A program made the translations under genes and the position numbers. Shown here in pieces: positions 18,288-28,508 of a DNA stretch of 64,000 nt. Below the pieces are notes generated by a model, which saw only the letters and a program-made list of their open reading frames with translations, had not been told where the DNA came from and did no database searches. Every line of letters begins with the position of its first letter. Position 1 is the first letter of the stretch. The DNA is from Desulfocapsa sp. (GTDB lineage: Bacteria; Desulfobacterota; Desulfobulbia; Desulfobulbales; Desulfocapsaceae). The DNA lies in assembly GCA_022712895.1 (NCBI GenBank), contig JAFLJS010000008.1, positions 154,355-218,354 on the forward strand. Direction: 5' to 3'.

Positions 18288-19061
18288 ATGGAAAGCACAT
18301 CTACAAATCCCCGGACAAAGCCTGAAAGAACTGCTATTGAAATCACTGGAATGAACAAATGGTATGACAAATTTCACGTTCTGAAGGATATTTCGCTTTC
18401 AGTTACAGAAAAAGAAATTATTGTTGTTTGCGGACCGTCAGGATCTGGAAAATCAACTCTCATCCGTTGCATCAATCAGCTTGAACAGTATCAGGAAGGT
18501 ACTATCTCCTTATTCGGAGAGAAGCTTGAAAAAAACAAAAAAGGGGCAAACCTTGTCCGTGATAATGTGGGAATGTTATTTCAGAATTTCAACCTGTTCC
18601 CCCATTTGACCATACTGGAAAACTGTACACTTGGCCCAATATGGCTTCATAAGATACCTGAACATCTGGCAATTGAACAATCAACCGCATTGCTGAATAG
18701 AGTAGGAATTGCTGAGCTTGCATCAAAATACCCAGGCCAGGTATCAGGAGGGCAACAACAGCGCGTCGCAATCGCCCGCTCTCTTGCCATGAAACCCAAA
18801 ATCATGCTATTTGACGAACCAACATCCGCTCTTGATCCTGAAATGATTAAAGAGGTTCTCGATGTTATGATTGATCTGGCCCATTCCGGAATGACCATGA
18901 TCTGTGTCACGCATGAAATGCAATTTGCCCAGCAGGTCGCTGATCGGGTCGTATTTATGGCAGATGGCGAAATTGTCGAAGAAGGCCCTCCTGAACAAGT
19001 ACTAAAAGATCCTAAATGGGACAGGACAAGTCTCTTTCTTCAGCATATTTTGAGTCATTAA
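18288..19061 (+). CDS. aapP: Amino acid ABC transporter ATP-binding protein AapP
   Basis: A 257-residue ATPase with Walker [10 protein letters not shown] (about 48-56), Q-loop in [13 protein letters not shown], signature [15 protein letters not shown], Walker [15 protein letters not shown] and the H-loop in CVTHEMQFA. It belongs to the GlnQ/HisP amino acid class and powers AapQM. It is the last gene of the transporter operon; a dehydrogenase gene follows 54 nt later and may be co-transcribed. Confidence 0.95.
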   Translation: MESTSTNPRTKPERTAIEITGMNKWYDKFHVLKDISLSVTEKEIIVVCGPSGSGKSTLIRCINQLEQYQEGTISLFGEKLEKNKKGANLVRDNVGMLFQNFNLFPHLTILENCTLGPIWLHKIPEHLAIEQSTALLNRVGIAELASKYPGQVSGGQQQRVAIARSLAMKPKIMLFDEPTSALDPEMIKEVLDVMIDLAHSGMTMICVTHEMQFAQQVADRVVFMADGEIVEEGPPEQVLKDPKWDRTSLFLQHILSH

Positions 19062-19115
19062 CAATTTAATCATCAAACATGGTCACACGACCTATATACA
19101 ATTACAGGCATCCAC

Positions 19116-20528
19116 ATGTTACAGAACCTTTCAATTACATTCCAGAATATTGCCCTGGTCAAAGAGATAGAATCGCTCGAAAACCCAGGTGGACTCGAAA
19201 AACGCGTTGCGTTAATCCCACATGATGTGGGGACATTGACCGCTCTTGGTGTAAACGTATTTGTTGAATCCAGTGCAGGTGAGGGAGTTGGTTTCTCCGA
19301 TGAAGAGTATCTTGAAAACGGTGCCGTAATACAAAATGCAGATCAGATATATAACGATAAAGATTTAATTATCAAATTTAAAGGTCCTGCTTTAGAGTCC
19401 ATTCCCCAAATGAAAAAGAACTGTACGCTACTCTGTATGGCTCATTTCAATTCTTTTCCCCAAAGAGCTCAATTGCTTAAGGATCACCGCATTAACGTAA
19501 TTGCCATGGAGGAGATACTCGAATCGCCAAAAGTCCAGACAGATGAACAGATACTTGCACGTGTGGCAATGGCAGAAGCATTACAAGAGTTTATCGATAA
19601 CAAGACAATTAACAATTTAAAAATATTTGTTATGGGACACAATGATCGACTGGCAGGATCAATACGGCGAGCAGGAAACCGTAACCCTCAGTCACTTGCT
19701 GTTTTGTATTCAGATGTGAAGTTTGAGGAATTGCAGGCAACCGGAAACGAGACACTCTATTTTTATGATGGGCAGGATTTTAATGACCCGAATACCATCC
19801 TTCCCCAATTAAAAGAATGTGATTCTCATATTTTTGACCTTCATGCATTTGAATTGGAGACGGGTAAAGAAGCCATTGCTGAATACAGAAAATCACATCC
19901 TCCTGTTGATTTTGGTTTGCGGCGTATCCAATGTCTCCACGAGACAGGACAGGCAGGTGCCCGCTACGGGCTAAAAGTCCTCAAAGAAAATAAACCACAA
20001 ATAGATATTGCAGATGCCAAAGTAGTTGTTCTTGGATATGGAAATGTGGCGCGTGGGGCAATGCATGAAATATATGCCCATGGTGTTAAAACCATCCATG
20101 TTTTAGGTCGCACCCAAACGACTGAAGAACGGATTAAACATTGGCTGAAAGACGTTGACTTAGTGGTAAATGGCGCTGATCTTCCAATTGATTTACGAGG
20201 TGTAACGTACCTTATAACGAATGATCATATCAAAACCATTATTCCTGCCGGTTCGGTGGTCATAGACCTGGTCAGCGGCAGTGAAACAAATCGCAGCGGA
20301 GTCGAAGCGGTAATCAGCGCTACTTTTTTGACTGATCCATGTTTCACACAAGATAAGGTTACAATTTCATCTTTATGGGGCTGGCCTATGATGGGTATGA
20401 ACAGAGAGAGTACAGAGAGGTATTCAAAACAAATTGTAGATGTTTTAATGGGCCGAGAGAAACTGCTTGAAGGACTGGGTTCGCTGGCTCCTGGTGTGCA
20501 GCGGGCTTTGGTCTGTGGTCCTTTTTGA
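19116..20528 (+). CDS. Alanine dehydrogenase/PNT-family amino acid dehydrogenase
   Basis: 470 residues. The N-terminal part is of the AlaDH/PNT type (EKRVALIPHDVGTLTALGVNVFVESSAGEGVGFSDEEY), and a Rossmann motif VVVLGYGNVARGAMHEIYAHG lies near residue 308. Members interconvert amino or imino acids with NAD(P). The protein is about 100 residues longer than alanine dehydrogenase, and an inserted middle region (about 165-290) is not familiar. It follows the amino acid transporter and faces the saccharopine genes, so a role in amino acid (possibly lysine) breakdown is plausible. The substrate is unknown. Confidence 0.72.
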   Translation: MLQNLSITFQNIALVKEIESLENPGGLEKRVALIPHDVGTLTALGVNVFVESSAGEGVGFSDEEYLENGAVIQNADQIYNDKDLIIKFKGPALESIPQMKKNCTLLCMAHFNSFPQRAQLLKDHRINVIAMEEILESPKVQTDEQILARVAMAEALQEFIDNKTINNLKIFVMGHNDRLAGSIRRAGNRNPQSLAVLYSDVKFEELQATGNETLYFYDGQDFNDPNTILPQLKECDSHIFDLHAFELETGKEAIAEYRKSHPPVDFGLRRIQCLHETGQAGARYGLKVLKENKPQIDIADAKVVVLGYGNVARGAMHEIYAHGVKTIHVLGRTQTTEERIKHWLKDVDLVVNGADLPIDLRGVTYLITNDHIKTIIPAGSVVIDLVSGSETNRSGVEAVISATFLTDPCFTQDKVTISSLWGWPMMGMNRESTERYSKQIVDVLMGREKLLEGLGSLAPGVQRALVCGPF

Positions 20529-20611
20529 AATCACTGGATAAGCACCTTGGCCCGCATTTCTAATGCACATTTTACAAACAGAAAACCTTTGGCAAAAAAT
20601 ACACCAAGAGG

Positions 20612-21916
20612 CTAAACAAATTCACTCAGATATTCATATTGATCAGTCAAGCAACCATTATATAAAATGGATGCCTTTCTTATTTCAGAGGGAAGCTCGA
20701 CAACATTAAAGTCTGCTTTAAAATCCGCCGAAACAACACCATCCACAAAAACCATTAATTCCTTGGAAAACTCACTAGATGCTTCACGCGGGAATTCGCA
20801 GGGAAGGTTATCAATTGCCATCACGGTTATCCCACTATCCTGTATCCCATCCACAAAACTATCGCTTTCGGCGTAATACGTATAGCAGGCCTTATCCGGC
20901 ATCGTTGATTCTCTGGTAATTTCAACAGAGCCATTAATATCACAGGTAATATCACCTATTGTTTTTAGGCCTGATTTTTCGATCACAGACAAATTCTTTT
21001 TGAGATCATTTTTAGTAACAAATCTTGGATATTTTTCCGTCCAGTAGACACCATTTATTAGTATTTTCAGATACGGAAGATACTTATGGAAAATAGATTC
21101 AAATCGTTGAGGATGGTCAAAATATTCCTGTAGATCAAACGATCCACTGAGTGCTTTTACAATATCTTTTTCTTTAAATACAGTTTTATACAGACAATGA
21201 TTATCCGAAAGACTTCCCTTCTTCTGCAATTCTTCCAATTGATTTGGCTCGATGGTTTCAAAAGGCAGCAGGTCGAATATTTCCTGTGCTCCTTTTGACA
21301 CATTACCATATCCTAAGAATCCGACCGTTAAAGGAAGCAACTCTTTGGGAAGACCATCTTTTGAAATCATTTCTCCAATTTTCTGAAAATGTTTTTTGGC
21401 TTCTACCAGGGATTCGTATTGATACGCCTGTCGCACTTCTGCAAACGGTGTCTCATATCCGTTCAACTGCATTTTTTTACCAAAGGCATGCAGGGTTTCG
21501 ATCAATCCTGCAAGTCCGGCATAACGGCTGAATGTTATTAAACGGTTATTTTCTTTGCCGGTAATACGTTCATAGTCGATCAGGTTACATTCAAGATCCA
21601 TCAATTTTTTCAGCAGACCCATATTATACGACTGCCCTTTGACAGTGTGGGAGAAAAACAGGTATGTTTTTCCCTGCTCAAGAAGATGGAGTGGGATTTC
21701 TTTCACTGCAAAGATGATATCTGCCGCTTGCAAATCTTCATTGACTTCAGCACCGGCCTGCCGATATTCATCGTCACTGAAAATACGGATTTCTGAAGGC
21801 TGAATAATGGTTTTAATCCCATACTTTTCCCCTAACTCCAAAACATCATTTGGAACAAGAGGAACTCTTCTTTCCCATTTATTCTTATCTTCTCTTCGAA
21901 TACCAATAATCTTCAT
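20612..21916 (-). CDS. Lysine-ketoglutarate reductase (LKR domain, saccharopine-forming)
   Basis: A 434-residue stand-alone protein that resembles the N-terminal LKR half of eukaryotic AASS over its whole length: RREDKNKWERRVPLVPNDV, a FFSHTVKGQSYNMGLLKKLMD block, LIDYERIT, the nucleotide-binding VGFLGYGNVSKGAQEIFDLLP, INGVYW and the C-terminal AIDNLPCEFPREAS. It condenses lysine with 2-oxoglutarate to saccharopine using NADPH, the first step of lysine breakdown by this route. It lies downstream of the saccharopine dehydrogenase gene, 61 nt away, in one operon. Confidence 0.88.
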   Translation of the reverse strand: MKIIGIRREDKNKWERRVPLVPNDVLELGEKYGIKTIIQPSEIRIFSDDEYRQAGAEVNEDLQAADIIFAVKEIPLHLLEQGKTYLFFSHTVKGQSYNMGLLKKLMDLECNLIDYERITGKENNRLITFSRYAGLAGLIETLHAFGKKMQLNGYETPFAEVRQAYQYESLVEAKKHFQKIGEMISKDGLPKELLPLTVGFLGYGNVSKGAQEIFDLLPFETIEPNQLEELQKKGSLSDNHCLYKTVFKEKDIVKALSGSFDLQEYFDHPQRFESIFHKYLPYLKILINGVYWTEKYPRFVTKNDLKKNLSVIEKSGLKTIGDITCDINGSVEITRESTMPDKACYTYYAESDSFVDGIQDSGITVMAIDNLPCEFPREASSEFSKELMVFVDGVVSADFKADFNVVELPSEIRKASILYNGCLTDQYEYLSEFV

Positions 21917-21977
21917 TATATTGTCCCACTCATTATTTTACAGTTTTGTAATTGTATAAATAATATTCATTTTGACT

Positions 21978-23189
21978 TCAAAGCATCTCTTCTATTTTAG
22001 ATTCGACACGCATCCCCCGAGCTTCCACCTCTTTAATAAATTCATGGGGTGGCACATGGCGCACAGGTGACAAAAGACCCGTTTCAGTAATCTTCCCGGA
22101 AAGAATCATCAAAGCACCAATGCTAGCTGTAAAGCCTACGGTACGGTTCATGGCAAAAAGCCCGGTTGTAAGATCCCGATAATCGATCAGATCATAAGTG
22201 ACTTTCACCTTTTTAGTATCTTTCAAGCCCCATGCTTCAACTCGCAATAGAGCGATGTCTTTCTCATCATTTTTATATTGAAGTTTAGGAGGTAAACATT
22301 TTGCGAGAAAAGAGCGAGGAGAAATTTCGGTATTATTTACACTGATCGGAGTATCATCAAGCAGGCCAAGTTCCACCATTGTCCGCCAGAATTTTGAATG
22401 TCCGGGCCATCTCAGTGCGTAACGACCCATTTCCAGCAGCTCATTATCAAGCCCGAATATTTCCACATATCGTTCGGCATTTCCGTTAAGATACGCTTCC
22501 ACTGTGCCAATACCTGGAAATTCAATTTCATGAACATTTTCTTCTTTGAAGATCTCATTTCCGGGCACAATACGAAGTTTGCCGTCTTGAACAAACCGGG
22601 CTTCACGAACATACACATCAAGAACCCGGTCAAAAATCCAGGTTATTTTGTATTTGATCGGGCTGTCATCTGCACATTCAGGTGCAGGCATTCCCCCACC
22701 ATAAGAATTAATGCCATACACCACGTCCAACTCATCCATGGCTAGACGACCCAGAACCAGGTCAATCCCCGGATCCAATCCCATTTCAGGGAGAATAATA
22801 ATATTTTTTTCCTTTGCAATATCAGCAAGTACACTTAAATCATATGTGTAATTTGAACTGACAAAAGGAATTCCCGCGTCAAGAGCAGCCTTGGCGGCTG
22901 TTAGTGCCAACTGGATAGGCAGCATGCAGATGACGATGTCAACGGCCATTTCGGAGAATTTTGCTGCCAATTCATCTGCTACTGAGACATCAAGCCTGAC
23001 AGCTGTAGTCTTTGTATACCCTCTTATCGTCAGATAGCTATCCGCCTCAGCCAGACTTTTTTCTGTTGGAAAAAGATCAGCAGCAAAGATCCCGGTAATG
23101 AGGTTGCTCGATTCCAAGTCATGAATAACCGCCTTTCCCTGTAGGCCCATGCCCAGAACAATTGCTTTCATTTCCTTATGATTATCCAT
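21978..23189 (-). CDS. Saccharopine dehydrogenase (glutamate-forming type)
   Basis: 403 residues resembling the C-terminal half of AASS and yeast Lys9. It has a Rossmann start KAIVLGMGLQGKAVIHDL, VICMLPIQLALTAAKAALDAGIPFVSSNYT, LPEMGLDPGIDLVLGRLAMDEL and the substrate loop INSYGGGMPAPECADDSPIKYKITW. It oxidises saccharopine to aminoadipate semialdehyde and glutamate. The ATG at 23189 has GGAA upstream; an ATG six codons later is possible. With the LKR gene behind it, this gives the two bifunctional AASS activities as separate proteins. Confidence 0.88.
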   Translation of the reverse strand: MDNHKEMKAIVLGMGLQGKAVIHDLESSNLITGIFAADLFPTEKSLAEADSYLTIRGYTKTTAVRLDVSVADELAAKFSEMAVDIVICMLPIQLALTAAKAALDAGIPFVSSNYTYDLSVLADIAKEKNIIILPEMGLDPGIDLVLGRLAMDELDVVYGINSYGGGMPAPECADDSPIKYKITWIFDRVLDVYVREARFVQDGKLRIVPGNEIFKEENVHEIEFPGIGTVEAYLNGNAERYVEIFGLDNELLEMGRYALRWPGHSKFWRTMVELGLLDDTPISVNNTEISPRSFLAKCLPPKLQYKNDEKDIALLRVEAWGLKDTKKVKVTYDLIDYRDLTTGLFAMNRTVGFTASIGALMILSGKITETGLLSPVRHVPPHEFIKEVEARGMRVESKIEEML

Positions 23190-23543
23190 TTTTTATTCCG
23201 ATGCAAAATACGATTGCAGCCACCAATATGGCACCCAAGTAAGTTAAACCCAAAAACCAGAGAAAACACCTTATAATACTCACTCCAAAACGGCAACATC
23301 AAAATCCCGTATTTGTTGAGCACTCACGGCCACAATATATGTTATCATTCCAGCCGGTTACCAGGGAACCCCGACAAAACACAAAGATAGTCCCTGAGTT
23401 CACCGCTGGCTATCAGTCTCCGCCGTAAACGGGCTCATTATTGCCCGACCAGCTGTCGTCGACGGAATCAGAATATCTCTTAGCTTGGGGGGGATCAGGT
23501 CTAATACCTCGATGCCGAAAGATTAGAAGACGATAATTCAGGG
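23190..23543. repeat. Intergenic region with diverged repeat copy B
   Basis: About 350 bp. Bases 23205-23239 match the copy near 14129 (29 of 35). Bases 23262-23304 match 34790-34833 (GAAA-CA-CATATAATACTC and ACATCAAAA cores). 23427-23447 holds AAACGGGC-N8-GCCCG. The plus strand is A/C-rich. On the minus strand the last 40 codons or so before 23205 read as a short hydrophobic segment (FLGLTYLGAILVAAIV), so this may be a decayed membrane-protein gene. No intact gene is supported. Confidence 0.55.
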
Positions 23544-24602
23544 CTATTGAAACAACTCCAGAAATTCTTTATACCCTTCCTCGCTCAGCTTTTCCTTAGG
23601 AACAAAACGTAAAGCGGCGGAGTTTATACAGTATCGTTGCCCGGTAGGTTCCGGGCCGTCATCAAATACATGGCCAAGATGAGAATCCCCACGACTGCTC
23701 CGCACTTCTGTACGAACGGAAAACAGACCACGATCTTCTTTTTCAAGCACATTTTTGGCTTCCAGAGGTCTTGTAAAACTTGGCCAGCCAGTGCCTGATT
23801 TATATTTATCTTTTGAGCTGAACAAGGGTTCACCGGATACGATATCCACATAGATTCCTTCTGTCTTATTATCCCAGAATTCGTTGTCAAAAGAAGGTTC
23901 TGTCCCTTCTTTCTGAGTCACTTTGTATTGCAGAGGAGTGAGAGCGGAACGCAACTCTTTATCTGATGGTTTGCTGTATTCAGCTTTCTGTTGCGCCAGT
24001 TTCTGGGGCCAGACCGTTTCCACAAAAACTTTCCGCCCTGATCCCGCCTTATAGGCGGAATAATGGGCATAATTTTTTTTATAATAGTCTTGATGGTACT
24101 CTTCTGCCTGATAAAAAGGTTCTTCTTTCACCACAGCTGTTTTGATTGATTTATCGAAAATTGCCGAGTCCTGCAAACGCTGTTTTGACTCTTCAGCAAT
24201 ACGCTTTTCCTCTGCATTTCCGTAAAAAATAGCAGTTTTATAGTGGGAGCCCCGATCAGCAAATTGCCCTCCATCATCGGTGGGATCTATCTGACGCCAA
24301 AAGGTTTCTAAAAGCTCACTATAACTTATTTTTTCAGGATCATAACGTACCTCTACTGACTCGATGTGATCTGTACGACCACTACTGACCAGATCATAGC
24401 GCGCGTCTTCTTCTGTTCCACCGCTGTATCCAGCCGTTACATCGATCACTCCCGTAAGCTCTTCAAAGGGGGATTCCATGCACCAGAAGCAGCCACCACC
24501 GAATACTGCCCTTCGTTCTTCTGCCATTACGTTGCTCCCATAAGTCAAGAGTATTGAAAGTATAACAATTACAAGCTTTACAGCTCTCTGATTTTGTATC
24601 AT
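23544..24602 (-). CDS. msrAB: Exported peptide methionine sulfoxide reductase MsrA-MsrB fusion
   Basis: 352 residues from the ATG at 24602, which has GGAG about 8 nt upstream; the longer reading frame opens with a TTG. An N-terminal signal sequence ([18 protein letters not shown]) precedes MsrA with the catalytic GCFWC motif, then MsrB with [18 protein letters not shown] and the catalytic [11 protein letters not shown]. MsrB zinc-type CxxC pairs are not evident. It repairs both methionine sulfoxide epimers in exported proteins. It is a single gene, divergent from pyrG with a gap of about 110 nt. Confidence 0.94.
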   Translation of the reverse strand: MIQNQRAVKLVIVILSILLTYGSNVMAEERRAVFGGGCFWCMESPFEELTGVIDVTAGYSGGTEEDARYDLVSSGRTDHIESVEVRYDPEKISYSELLETFWRQIDPTDDGGQFADRGSHYKTAIFYGNAEEKRIAEESKQRLQDSAIFDKSIKTAVVKEEPFYQAEEYHQDYYKKNYAHYSAYKAGSGRKVFVETVWPQKLAQQKAEYSKPSDKELRSALTPLQYKVTQKEGTEPSFDNEFWDNKTEGIYVDIVSGEPLFSSKDKYKSGTGWPSFTRPLEAKNVLEKEDRGLFSVRTEVRSSRGDSHLGHVFDDGPEPTGQRYCINSAALRFVPKEKLSEEGYKEFLELFQ

Positions 24603-24715
24603 CCTAGTCTCCAATTTGCGGGAATCATTCCTACAGGAAAGAAGTATACACTGTCACCCCAAAGAACAAGAAAAAAGACACCAGACTTCTCGCTTTTTTA
24701 CTTTTTTAATCTGAT

Positions 24716-26389
24716 ATGAAGAGCTATAGTAGCCCCATGAAAAATTCAAACACAACCAAACGGACCAAATTTATTTTTGTAACTGGCGGCGTACTTTCCT
24801 CTCTTGGCAAAGGACTTGCTGCGGCAGCCATTGGTGCACTCCTCGAGGCACGTGGGCTCACCGTCACCTTCCAGAAGCTCGATCCATATATCAATGTCGA
24901 TCCGGGCACCATGAACCCCTTCCAGCATGGTGAAGTTTTTGTCACTGATGACGGCGCAGAAGCGGATTTGGATATGGGGCATTACGAGCGCTATACCAAC
25001 GCAGTGATGGCGCAGAAAAACAATTACACCTCTGGACGGATTTACTACTCAGTTATCCAGAAAGAACGACGTGGCGAGTATCTTGGCGGTACCGTTCAAG
25101 TTATCCCCCATATAACTGATGAAATAAAAGCGGCAGTTATGCAACTTGATGGCACTGTGGATGTGGCTATCATTGAAATTGGCGGAACCATAGGTGATAT
25201 TGAGGGCCTACCTTTTGTTGAAGCCATTCGTCAGTTACGTATTGATCTTGGCCGGGATTACTCTCTTTTTATCCACCTGACTTTAGTGCCTTACATAAAA
25301 GCTGCTGGAGAACTGAAAACCAAACCTACCCAGCATTCAGTTCGAGAACTGCGGGCAGATGGTATTCAACCTGATATCCTGCTTTGCCGCACAGAGGTTC
25401 CGATCAATGACAGCCTCAAGAGAAAGATAAGCATGTTCTGTAACGTGCCCGTTGATGCGGTAATTACAGCGATTGATGTGGACACCATCTATGAAGTCCC
25501 CTTACGCTTCCATGCTGAGGGCTTGGACAACAAGATCCTTGAACTTTTGAATATGTGGACAGGCAAACCCAATATCAAACCTTGGGAAGATCTTGTTTAC
25601 AAAATCCAGAATCCAAAAGATACTATTCAGATTGCCATCACCGGAAAGTACGTCGATCTCACCGAATCCTACAAAAGTCTTCATGAATCACTGGTTCACG
25701 GAGGGCTTGCCAACGATGTGAAGGTCGAGCTCACTTATATCAGCGCCGAAGATCTTGAATCAAAAAATGCAACGGAACTCCTGAAAGGCTGTCATGGAGT
25801 GCTTGTTCCAGGTGGCTTTGGTCAACGTGGTGTTGAAGGCAAGATCAACGCCATCACCTATGCCCGCGAAAATAAGATTCCTTTCTTTGGTATTTGTCTT
25901 GGTATGCAACTGGCCGTTGTGGAATATGCCAGAAATGTTCTGGGACTTACAGATGCGCACTCCACAGAACTTGAGGACAAAACGGATAATCCCGTTATCT
26001 ATCTGATCAAGGAGTGGTTCGATTATCGCACCCAGAAAATACAGACTCGTGATGAAAGCTCTGATATGGGAGGAACTCTGCGCCTTGGTGCCTACCCTTG
26101 CATACTTAGCGATAATACGTTTGCCAAAGCCGCATATGGTGAAGAGGAGATTTTTGAGAGACATCGCCATCGCTATGAATTTAACAATGACTACCGGGCG
26201 CAACTGGAAGAAAAGGGTATGGTAATCTCCGGAACCTCTCCAGACAATAATCTTGTTGAAATTGTAGAAATTGCTGACCACCCATGGTTCCTCGGCTGTC
26301 AGTTTCATCCTGAATTTAAATCCAAGCCCATGAAGCCGCACCCACTTTTCCGTGACTTTATTGCGGCAGCCATCAAACACAAGGGATAA
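24716..26389 (+). CDS. pyrG: CTP synthase
   Basis: 557 residues. An N-terminal synthase domain has [16 protein letters not shown] and the [37 protein letters not shown] block. A C-terminal class I glutamine amidotransferase has the nucleophile Cys in [11 protein letters not shown] and His/Glu in QFHPEF. It makes CTP from UTP, ATP and glutamine. The start could also be the ATG at 24737 ([12 protein letters not shown]), nearer the usual family start; neither has a strong Shine-Dalgarno. It heads pyrG-kdsA-kdsC-lptC, where CTP supplies KDO activation. Confidence 0.96.
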   Translation: MKSYSSPMKNSNTTKRTKFIFVTGGVLSSLGKGLAAAAIGALLEARGLTVTFQKLDPYINVDPGTMNPFQHGEVFVTDDGAEADLDMGHYERYTNAVMAQKNNYTSGRIYYSVIQKERRGEYLGGTVQVIPHITDEIKAAVMQLDGTVDVAIIEIGGTIGDIEGLPFVEAIRQLRIDLGRDYSLFIHLTLVPYIKAAGELKTKPTQHSVRELRADGIQPDILLCRTEVPINDSLKRKISMFCNVPVDAVITAIDVDTIYEVPLRFHAEGLDNKILELLNMWTGKPNIKPWEDLVYKIQNPKDTIQIAITGKYVDLTESYKSLHESLVHGGLANDVKVELTYISAEDLESKNATELLKGCHGVLVPGGFGQRGVEGKINAITYARENKIPFFGICLGMQLAVVEYARNVLGLTDAHSTELEDKTDNPVIYLIKEWFDYRTQKIQTRDESSDMGGTLRLGAYPCILSDNTFAKAAYGEEEIFERHRHRYEFNNDYRAQLEEKGMVISGTSPDNNLVEIVEIADHPWFLGCQFHPEFKSKPMKPHPLFRDFIAAAIKHKG

Positions 26390-26395
26390 CGACAA

Positions 26396-27226
26396 ATGAC
26401 TGTTTCGGTTGCCACTCCGCAAGGCGAAAATATTCTTGTAGGACCTGGAAATCCCCTGCTGCTTATTGCCGGTCCCTGCGCCCTTGAATCGGAAGAACTT
26501 GCCAGAAAAGTGGCCGCCGAAATGCAGGAAATCTGTGCTCGACTTGGCATATCTTACGTTTTCAAGGCCTCTTTTGATAAGGCCAACCGTACCTCCCTTG
26601 AATCATACCGTGGGCCAGGACTTGAAAAAGGGATTGAAACTCTGGCCCGGATTCGTGAAGAGCTACAGGTTCCTGTAATCTCCGACATACATGAGGTCAG
26701 CCAGGTAGCACCTGCTGCGGAAGTATTGGATATCATCCAGATTCCTGCATTCTTATGCCGCCAGACCGACCTTCTGGTTGCTGCTGCCAAAACAAACAAA
26801 CCGATAAATCTCAAAAAAGGCCAGTTTGTATCCCCCTGGGACATGGAAAATGGGGTCAACAAACTAAGAGGTGCAGGCGGCACTAAAACCATGCTTGTAG
26901 AACGTGGAGCATGTTTTGGCTATAATAATCTAGTCGTTGATATGCGATCTCTTCCCGTTATGCGTGGATTTGGCTGCCCTGTAATTTTTGATGCCACCCA
27001 TTCTGTACAGCTGCCAGGTGGCAGCGGCGGATCGTCTGATGGCCAGCGTGAATTTATTGCGCCTCTTTCCCGTGCTGCCGTTGCTGCAGGTATCGATGGC
27101 CTCTTTATGGAAGTACACCCCGATCCTGATACGGCACTCTGCGATGGCCCCAACTCCATGCCCCTTGATTCCATTGAAACACTCCTCAAGCAACTCCTCC
27201 GCGTTCACGAAGCGGTTAATCCATGA
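26396..27226 (+). CDS. kdsA: 3-deoxy-D-manno-octulosonate 8-phosphate synthase
   Basis: A 276-residue KdsA with LLIAGPCALESEE, FKASFDKANRTS, SDIHEVSQV, IPAFLCRQTDLL, FDATHSVQLPGG and FMEVHPDPDTALCDGPN. It joins arabinose 5-phosphate and PEP to KDO-8-phosphate for lipopolysaccharide. It lies 6 nt after pyrG and overlaps kdsC by 4 nt. Confidence 0.96.
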   Translation: MTVSVATPQGENILVGPGNPLLLIAGPCALESEELARKVAAEMQEICARLGISYVFKASFDKANRTSLESYRGPGLEKGIETLARIREELQVPVISDIHEVSQVAPAAEVLDIIQIPAFLCRQTDLLVAAAKTNKPINLKKGQFVSPWDMENGVNKLRGAGGTKTMLVERGACFGYNNLVVDMRSLPVMRGFGCPVIFDATHSVQLPGGSGGSSDGQREFIAPLSRAAVAAGIDGLFMEVHPDPDTALCDGPNSMPLDSIETLLKQLLRVHEAVNP

Positions 27227-27870
27227 ACAACGATGGTTGCGCTCCTTCCAAAGCTGGAGATTACCCATCTGATTGCGAAGTACGCGAAGGCTACCGGAGA
27301 CTGGTACGTGAAAAAGCCGGGCAGGAAACCCGCTGCAAGTCCTGGCAGCAAGCACTGCCAAAAGCCAAAGAAATAAAACTCCTGCTTCTCGATGTGGACG
27401 GTGTGCTGACTGATGGCAACCTCATCTATTCACACGAAGGAAAAGAGTCCAAAAGCTTTAATACTCAAGATGGTTTTGGCCTGCGTATATTACAGGATAG
27501 CGGTGTAGAAGTTGGCATAATCACAGCCAGAAGCTCAGATGCTCTCACTCGCCGTGGTGAAGATCTGAAGATCAGCCATCTTTATCAAGGCTCTTCCAAT
27601 AAACTTGATGCCTACAAAGACATCTGTAAAAAAACCGGCCTCAAACCCTTCGAAATTGCCTATATGGGAGACGACTGGCTGGACATGGTTCTGTTAAAAC
27701 GGGTAGGACTCTCCCTGGCTCCCGCCAATGCAGTGATTGAAATTCAGGAGATGGTTCATTATCTAACCATCCAGAGTGGCGGACACGGCGCTGTACGGGA
27801 AGTCTGTGATCTTATCCTCACAGCAAAAGGGGAGCACAAAAAACTTTTACAACAGTATATGAACCGATGA
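27223..27870 (+). CDS. kdsC: KDO-8-phosphate phosphatase (HAD family)
   Basis: A 215-residue HAD-superfamily phosphatase with LLLLDVDGVLTDG as motif I, GIITARSS as motif II and YMGDDWLDM as motif IV. It dephosphorylates KDO-8-P. The first 45 or so residues form a hydrophilic extension not seen in most KdsC proteins; the ATG overlaps the kdsA stop, and no later in-frame ATG precedes the catalytic motif, so the extension is probably real. It overlaps lptC by 4 nt. Confidence 0.93.
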   Translation: MNNDGCAPSKAGDYPSDCEVREGYRRLVREKAGQETRCKSWQQALPKAKEIKLLLLDVDGVLTDGNLIYSHEGKESKSFNTQDGFGLRILQDSGVEVGIITARSSDALTRRGEDLKISHLYQGSSNKLDAYKDICKKTGLKPFEIAYMGDDWLDMVLLKRVGLSLAPANAVIEIQEMVHYLTIQSGGHGAVREVCDLILTAKGEHKKLLQQYMNR

Positions 27871-28469
27871 TCACCCGCAGAAATATTGTCTGGCTCATTC
27901 CCCTTGCACTTTTTGTCAGCTATCCGCTATGGCGTATTCCTGCCACTACATTCCTTACTCCTCGCGGTGGATATGACGCCTCTCTTGCTGACCGGAAACT
28001 GGATGCCCACAATTTTGACTTGGAGGGAGTGCACATTTCCCAGAGTGACGGCGGACAAGTAACCCTTGAAATCGTGGCCGAACGCGCATACACCGGAAAG
28101 AAGAAAGATGAATTCCTACTTGATGAGGTGGATGCTGTTATCATAGGCCAAAATGGTGAACAGACCTTTATCACCGCCAGACATGGTATCTTAGATAAAC
28201 CACAATCCATTCTTACCCTTATTGATGAAGTAGTGGTGATGAAGCCACTGGATAAATTCGAACTCTATACCGACAAGCTTATTTACAACGAGACTACCAA
28301 AATAGCCATTTCACCCGGTAGAACCCAGGTTCTTGGAGAAAAAATTGATATAACAGGCAACAGACTCGTCTTTAATACCCTCACGAAAGCCTACGACCTT
28401 GGTGGTCGAGTACGCTGTAAACTCTCCAACTTTTCCAAACCTGCACCAACTCCCCCCACCACGCAATAA
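27867..28469 (+). CDS. lptC: LPS export system protein LptC
   Basis: 200 residues with one N-terminal membrane anchor (IVWLIPLALFVSYPLW) followed by a periplasmic LptC/DUF1239 domain of beta-strand repeats (LDAHNFDLEGVHISQ, ITARHGILDKPQ, DKLIYNETTKIAIS). LptC bridges LptBFG and the periplasmic LptA. In most genomes lptA and lptB follow; here an unrelated exported protein gene comes next, so lptA must lie elsewhere. Confidence 0.88.
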   Translation: MITRRNIVWLIPLALFVSYPLWRIPATTFLTPRGGYDASLADRKLDAHNFDLEGVHISQSDGGQVTLEIVAERAYTGKKKDEFLLDEVDAVIIGQNGEQTFITARHGILDKPQSILTLIDEVVVMKPLDKFELYTDKLIYNETTKIAISPGRTQVLGEKIDITGNRLVFNTLTKAYDLGGRVRCKLSNFSKPAPTPPTTQ

Positions 28470-28479
28470 CCTCTTTCTC

Positions 28480-28508
28480 TTGACAGGCGACTTGTCCTTC
28501 GCTAGTGT
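28480..28508 (+). promoter_or_regulatory. Sigma-70-type promoter before the DUF4198 gene
   Basis: TTGACA (28480-28485), a 17-bp spacer and TAGTGT (28503-28508) as a weak -10 element. The -10 box lies inside the first of two TAGTGTWAC repeats, consistent with repression at this site. Confidence 0.5.

Noticed and set aside
25760..26422. A 220-codon minus-strand frame over pyrG
   Set aside because: Fully antisense to the glutaminase domain of CTP synthase, with no domain features.
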